DNA from: an uncultured Clostridia bacterium | GTDB lineage: Bacteria; Bacillota; Clostridia; UBA1381 | DNA length: 8,210 nucleotides | Assembly: GCA_934481375.1 (NCBI GenBank) | Contig: CAKSPN010000071.1 | Span: 1-8,210 of the forward strand | Reading direction: 5' to 3' | Part shown: positions 6,068-8,210 of the stretch, piece after piece | How positions within the stretch are numbered: position 1 is the stretch's first letter | Layout of the letters: each line of letters begins with the position of its first letter | The notes under the pieces: model-generated | Database searches by the model: none | The model's input: only the letters and a program-made list of their open reading frames with translations | Told to the model about the DNA's origin: nothing | Program-made: the position numbers and the translations under genes

Positions 6068-6542
6068 TGACATTTTTCTTTTTATGTACTGCATAGTCAT
6101 AAGCAATTTTTGTACCGCTGTTGGCTTTTTTTGCTTTTTTCGGAGGGGTGTAATTATCTACACAATAGAATACACATACAGAACTTATATCTATCATATA
6201 CCGATTACGTTCGACATATGCTGCACGCCCCGAATTTCTTATTTTATCGGGATAATAGGTTTCTTCATAATTTTTCAATAAATAATCAAGGTAATCTTGA
6301 TCTATATCCGGATATTCGGCTCTAACATAAACTCTTTTAATATTCGGGTATTTTGTTTTCATATCCGAAACAATACCATAGCACAAATTATCAAATTCAC
6401 TTTTGCTTCCGAATAAAAAAGTTTCAAATCCGCTGTTAATTAATTTTTTTATTACACAATATACTTTGTTCTTAAATTCAATACTTTTATCTGTTTTGCG
6501 ATGCCCAATAAAACAACACCATTTATTTGTTGAGTTTTCCAT
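6033..6542 (-). CDS. SLOG-family (DUF1273/YpsA-like) nucleotide-binding protein
   Basis: A 169-residue soluble protein. The N-terminus CCFIGHRK (9-16), the loop FLFGSKSEFD (42-51), GRAAYVERNRYMID (105-118) and the C-terminal SGTKIAYDYAVHKK (142-155) are the pattern of small Rossmann-like SLOG proteins related to DUF1273/YpsA. The SLOG superfamily binds nucleotides or nucleotide-derived ligands, and some members are sensors or effectors in defence systems (family knowledge); the ligand here is not known. The start has AAAGGCGGA a few bases upstream. The gene is very AT-rich, divergent from the Xre gene, convergent with fic, and ends in the copy-2 terminator. Its stop lies 11 bp from the repeat edge, suggesting that it arrived with or next to the rearrangement. 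Confidence 0.8.
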   Translation of the reverse strand: MENSTNKWCCFIGHRKTDKSIEFKNKVYCVIKKLINSGFETFLFGSKSEFDNLCYGIVSDMKTKYPNIKRVYVRAEYPDIDQDYLDYLLKNYEETYYPDKIRNSGRAAYVERNRYMIDISSVCVFYCVDNYTPPKKAKKANSGTKIAYDYAVHKKKNVINTAPKKLKEM

Positions 6543-6577
6543 CTGTTTCCGCCTTTAAAATCAATCAATTCAGTTGT

Positions 6578-6602
6578 AAATACAATTTATATCATTGTAT
6601 TT
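6578..6602. promoter_or_regulatory. Inverted repeat over the -10/start region of the SLOG promoter
   Basis: AAATACAAT (6578-6586) and ATTGTATTT (6594-6602) form a perfect 9-bp inverted repeat with a 7-nt spacer. It overlaps the -10 box and probable start site of the minus-strand promoter, the position of a repressor operator. Direct repeats of ATCATTGT (6591-6598 and 6604-6611) are superimposed. Confidence 0.45.
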
Positions 6603-6627
6603 TATCATTGTTTTCATTAAAAGTCAA
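6599..6627 (-). promoter_or_regulatory. Promoter of the SLOG gene
   Basis: On the minus strand, TTGACT (6627-6622), a 17-nt spacer and TAAAAT (6604-6599) make a near-consensus SigA promoter 57 bp before the SLOG start codon. Confidence 0.75.
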
Positions 6628-6639
6628 CCTATTATGGTG

Positions 6640-6669
6640 TTTTATCAACTTGTACGATTGTCGATAAAA
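6640..6669. promoter_or_regulatory. Inverted repeat upstream of the Xre gene, candidate operator
   Basis: TTTTATCAAC (6640-6649) and GTCGATAAAA (6660-6669) are 10-bp arms with one mismatch and a 10-nt spacer. The repeat covers the -35 area of the Xre promoter and lies 13 bp upstream of the SLOG -35 box, so one bound regulator could control both genes. Binding by the adjacent Xre protein is an inference. Confidence 0.5.
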
Positions 6670-6689
6670 AATGTAATACGGAATATAAT
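6658..6689 (+). promoter_or_regulatory. Probable promoter of the Xre gene
   Basis: A perfect TATAAT at 6684-6689 lies 24 bp before the start codon. The -35 is poor: TTGTCG (6658-6663) is 20 nt away and nothing better sits at 17 nt. This would suit an activated or weak, regulated promoter overlapping the inverted repeat. Confidence 0.45.
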
Positions 6690-6712
6690 ATCTACAGATA
6701 GGAGATGAGTAT

Positions 6713-6940
6713 ATGAAAAACAAGAACTATGATGTTTGGTTAAGCATAGGTCTTAATATTCTCTATTACAGAAAAGAGCAGGGTATGACGCAAATGCAGC
6801 TTGCCGAAAAGGCTGACATCAGTAAAAATCATATGCAACGGATTGAAACCGCTGCTTGTTCCTGTTCGCTTGATACTCTTATTGATATTGCGGAGGCACT
6901 GAATATACCGCTTAAAAAATTATTTGAGTTCAGAGATTAA
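6713..6940 (+). CDS. Small Xre/Cro-CI type helix-turn-helix regulator
   Basis: A 75-residue protein made of little more than one HTH_3 domain: helix 1 around residues 9-23, the helix-turn-helix at about 25-45 (MTQMQLAEKADISKNHMQRIE), then DTLIDIAEALNIPLKKLFEF, the usual Xre ending. It is a single-domain DNA-binding protein, probably acting as a dimer on an inverted repeat (family knowledge). AGGAGA at 6700-6705, 7 nt upstream, supports the start. It is transcribed divergently from the SLOG gene across a 170-bp region with two inverted repeats, so it is a likely local and self regulator (inference). Cysteines at 49 and 51 are noticeable but have no known role. Confidence 0.9.
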   Translation: MKNKNYDVWLSIGLNILYYRKEQGMTQMQLAEKADISKNHMQRIETAACSCSLDTLIDIAEALNIPLKKLFEFRD

Positions 6941-6977
6941 AATTCCGGGATATTCCCGTTAAACGTATACCGAACAT

Positions 6978-7004
6978 AAAAAAGCCGCCGGTTATGCCGG
7001 CGGC
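6978..7004 (-). terminator. Intrinsic terminator of the GNAT unit (minus strand)
   Basis: GCCGCCGG (6984-6991) and CCGGCGGC (6997-7004) form a GC-rich 8-bp stem with a 5-nt loop. On the minus strand it is followed at once by six T's (6983-6978), so it mainly ends the minus-strand unit. On the plus strand the T-run comes only 11 nt later, so it may be a weaker stop for the Xre gene. Confidence 0.8.
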
Positions 7005-7019
7005 AAAATTATACCTTTT

Positions 7020-7172
7020 TTAATTGTGAGGATTTTCGGCAATCTCTTTTGCTTTTTTCAGGTAAAGGGGACTGTACGTTTCGTTAATTTTTGCAAGCTC
7101 CTTAATATGTTTTTTCTGCGTGATTTTACAAATCCAACATATATAAAACGGAATCCCTGTCAGGAAAGACAT
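7020..7172 (-). CDS. Possible 50-residue small protein overlapping the GNAT 3' end
   Basis: In the +1 frame relative to the GNAT gene, an ORF runs from ATG 7172 to TAA 7020. Its last 34 codons lie beyond the GNAT stop, in otherwise empty sequence, and read like a normal protein: KKHIKELAKINETYSPLYLK, then a KAKEIAENPHN end. It stops 16 bp before the minus-strand terminator, as a last gene in a unit would. Against it, no good ribosome binding site precedes the ATG, so expression would need coupling or a frameshift, or the segment is the tail of a lost gene. I do not recognise the family. Confidence 0.4.
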   Translation of the reverse strand: MSFLTGIPFYICWICKITQKKHIKELAKINETYSPLYLKKAKEIAENPHN

Positions 7173-7599
7173 AATTTATCGGGAGCTGTGACGGCTGTAT
7201 TTTATGAAAACCTGCCCGCTCATAAAATTTATGCGACTCTTTCGCAACGGAGGGAGTATCCAAAACAATATGTTTTACGTCATTTTTCTTTGCAAAGTCT
7301 ATTAGCCGTAGATATAACCGCAAGCCGACTTTCTGCCCGCGGTACTCCGATTTTACAAAAAACTTTTTCAATACCGCACAGCCGTTTTCTTTTATCATTA
7401 TGCCGATTGTTCCTATAACAACACCGTTATCAATTGCAAGGAAAAACGCACCGCCGCTGTTTGCGTAATATTTGTTAATGTCTTTTAAGTCCGGCTGTTC
7501 ATCAAGCGATAAATTGATTTTTGCCTCGTTGTTTTGAATGTTCAATATCAGATTTATAATCTGCTCTTTATAAACATCGGAATATAAAATGATTTTCAT
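7126..7599 (-). CDS. GNAT-family N-acetyltransferase
   Basis: A 157-residue single-domain GNAT protein: strand FFLAIDNGVVIGTIGI (52-67), the acetyl-CoA binding segment VLKKFFVKSEYRGQKVGLRLY (77-96, with the RGxKxG variant of the Q/RxxGxG/A loop), and the C-terminal HKFYERAGFHKI (123-134) found in many members. Such enzymes move an acetyl group from acetyl-CoA to an amine; the substrate cannot be told. The ATG at 7599 is chosen because AGAGGAAG lies 6 nt upstream. A longer reading to ATG 7635 would start inside the terminator loop and is rejected. Only 18 bp separate the preceding terminator from this start, leaving no room for a separate promoter, and a six-codon leader ORF overlaps the start codon. 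Confidence 0.88.
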   Translation of the reverse strand: MKIILYSDVYKEQIINLILNIQNNEAKINLSLDEQPDLKDINKYYANSGGAFFLAIDNGVVIGTIGIMIKENGCAVLKKFFVKSEYRGQKVGLRLYLRLIDFAKKNDVKHIVLDTPSVAKESHKFYERAGFHKIQPSQLPINYVFPDRDSVLYMLDL

Positions 7600-7616
7600 A
7601 AAACTTCCTCTTTCAT
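7596..7616 (-). promoter_or_regulatory. Six-codon leader ORF (MKEEVL) coupled to the GNAT start
   Basis: On the minus strand, GGAGG inside the terminator 3' arm (7649-7645 region) is followed by six T's and an ATG at 7616. The ORF MKEEVL ends in a TGA that overlaps the GNAT ATG (ATGA). Spacing and overlap are those of a translated, coupled leader; translation itself is an inference. The GGAGG is paired with CCTCC in the hairpin. Confidence 0.4.
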
Positions 7617-7656
7617 AAAAAACCTCCGAAAGCAAAATGCTTTCGGAGGTTTTTTT
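7617..7656. terminator. Terminator hairpin between the SLH gene and the GNAT gene
   Basis: A perfect 18-bp stem including its A/T tracts (7617-7634 with 7638-7655; core CCTCCGAAAGCA / TGCTTTCGGAGG) and a 3-nt loop. On the minus strand it follows the SLH stop by 8 bp and ends in six U's; on the plus strand it ends in seven. Confidence 0.9.
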
Positions 7657-7663
7657 AAAAACA

Positions 7664-8210
7664 TTATTTTACTTCGAGAATGGGGAGCGCAGCGGTGGAA
7701 TTTTTGCACACATAATAGCTCGGATCTTCGCCGTTTACACCTTGAACTTTTGTAAAGTCCGCATTTATATACGGAGCCATAACTCTCAAATCAAGGAAAT
7801 TACCGCCGAGTGAAACATAGAAGTTCGTACCTTTTGTCTTTGCCACAACTCCCGACTCGGATTTTTCTTCAACAACGTCCGCACCGCCGAGTATTACGGC
7901 TGCGCCCGAAACCTCCGACTCCATAACCGTACAGCCTGTTTTGTCAACGCCGTAGCTGATTATGAGGTTTCTGCCGGTTTTGAGATTTTTTATCGTTACT
8001 CCGCCGGAACGTACCATTGTAAGTCCGTCGGGGAGATTGTCGTAAGTACCCGGCTCGTCAACGTAATTCTTTACAATCTTGTCCATTACGAGCGCAAATT
8101 CGCCTCTTGTAATGTTGTCAAGCGGCTTTAATTGATTGTCTATGCCGTTCCAGCCGCCGTTTTTAACAATACTTTCCGCATAAAGAAGCGCCCAGTCGGC
8201 AACCTTGTCC
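7664..8210 (-). CDS. SLH-domain surface protein, C-terminal part (start outside window)
   Basis: The frame is open to the window end beyond the internal Met at 8086, so this is the last 181 residues of a larger protein. The first part is an S-layer homology domain (WALLYAESIVKNGGWNGI followed by LDNITRGEFALVMDKIVK), which anchors exported proteins to secondary cell-wall polymers. After a DLPDG-like linker (YDNLPDGLTM) comes a strand-rich region of about 115 residues (GGVTIKNLKTGRNLIIS, then GCTVMESEVSGAAVILGGAD), resembling the beta-helix-like tails often joined to SLH domains. No catalytic motif is visible. The signal peptide, further SLH copies and the main domain should lie beyond 8210. 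Its stop is followed directly by a strong terminator. Confidence 0.85.
   Translation of the reverse strand, partial: DKVADWALLYAESIVKNGGWNGIDNQLKPLDNITRGEFALVMDKIVKNYVDEPGTYDNLPDGLTMVRSGGVTIKNLKTGRNLIISYGVDKTGCTVMESEVSGAAVILGGADVVEEKSESGVVAKTKGTNFYVSLGGNFLDLRVMAPYINADFTKVQGVNGEDPSYYVCKNSTAALPILEVK

Noticed and set aside
6084..6325. Two plus-strand ORFs of 65 and 71 codons opposite the SLOG gene
   Set aside because: Phe/Tyr/Ile-rich shadow translation of an AT-rich gene on the other strand; no ribosome binding site.
6591..6611. Short direct repeats ATCATTGT as a CRISPR-like or iteron array
   Set aside because: Only two 8-bp copies in AT-rich promoter DNA; there is no regular array or replication gene.
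5136..6940. Fic as toxin with the Xre protein as antitoxin
   Set aside because: They are separated by the SLOG gene and the repeat, and are not co-transcribed; the Fic protein carries its own inhibitory motif.
6946..6958. CGGGA-TAT-TCCCG hairpin just after the Xre gene as a terminator
   Set aside because: The stem is only 5 bp and no T-run follows; it is too weak to call.
7026..7418. 130-codon plus-strand ORF opposite the GNAT gene
   Set aside because: Antisense to the acetyltransferase, whose motifs are clear; its own translation has no recognisable domain.

Overview
The window looks like a chromosomal segment of an endospore-forming, low-to-moderate-GC member of the Clostridia, probably from the Oscillospirales/Ruminococcus-like group (inferred from gene content and style, not from any search). 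The main clues are a SipL-like spore-coat morphogenesis protein (three SPOCS domains plus LysM), a GerMN-domain protein, an S-layer-homology (SLH) protein, U-rich intrinsic terminators and AGGAGG-type ribosome binding sites.

Region 1 (1-4723, plus strand) is ordinary chromosomal backbone. It holds the C-terminal part of a membrane sensor histidine kinase, whose stop overlaps the start (ATGA) of a membrane-anchored protein with two GerMN domains. A rhamnulokinase (rhaB) follows after 32 bp and is closed by a strong terminator. A single-gene unit for the SipL-like protein comes next, with its own terminator. Region 2 (4728-5102) is a stable-RNA unit: a consensus promoter (TTGACA-17-TATAAT with A-tracts upstream), tRNA-Ser(UGA), tRNA-Ser(GCU) and a hairpin terminator that begins in the CCA end of the second tRNA.

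Region 3 (5064-6940) is visibly AT-richer and looks like an accessory insertion next to the tRNA. It carries a class II Fic adenylyltransferase, a convergent SLOG-family protein and a divergent small Xre-type regulator. The fic gene lies between two copies of a 108-bp direct repeat (3 mismatches, 851 bp apart). Copy 1 starts exactly at the last four bases of the tRNA and contains the tRNA terminator, the fic leader and the first 12 fic codons. Copy 2 holds the same elements, so a 12-codon fic stub is fused to unrelated sequence and the duplicated hairpin now lies between the two convergent genes. The SLOG/Xre intergenic region contains two promoters and two good inverted repeats, which suggests a regulated divergent pair.

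Region 4 (6978-8210, minus strand) contains the C-terminal end of an SLH/beta-helix surface protein, its terminator, then a GNAT acetyltransferase that starts only 18 bp past that terminator, and possibly a 50-residue small ORF overlapping the GNAT 3' end. A GC-rich hairpin with a U-tract on the minus strand closes this unit. The terminator ahead of the GNAT gene contains a GGAGG followed at 6 nt by a six-codon leader ORF (MKEEVL) whose stop overlaps the GNAT start, an arrangement that suggests readthrough plus translational coupling.

The most interesting signals are the tRNA-abutting repeat with its fic stub, the Fic/SLOG/Xre cluster, and the hairpin/leader arrangement before the GNAT gene. 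No CRISPR array, transposase or integrase is visible.
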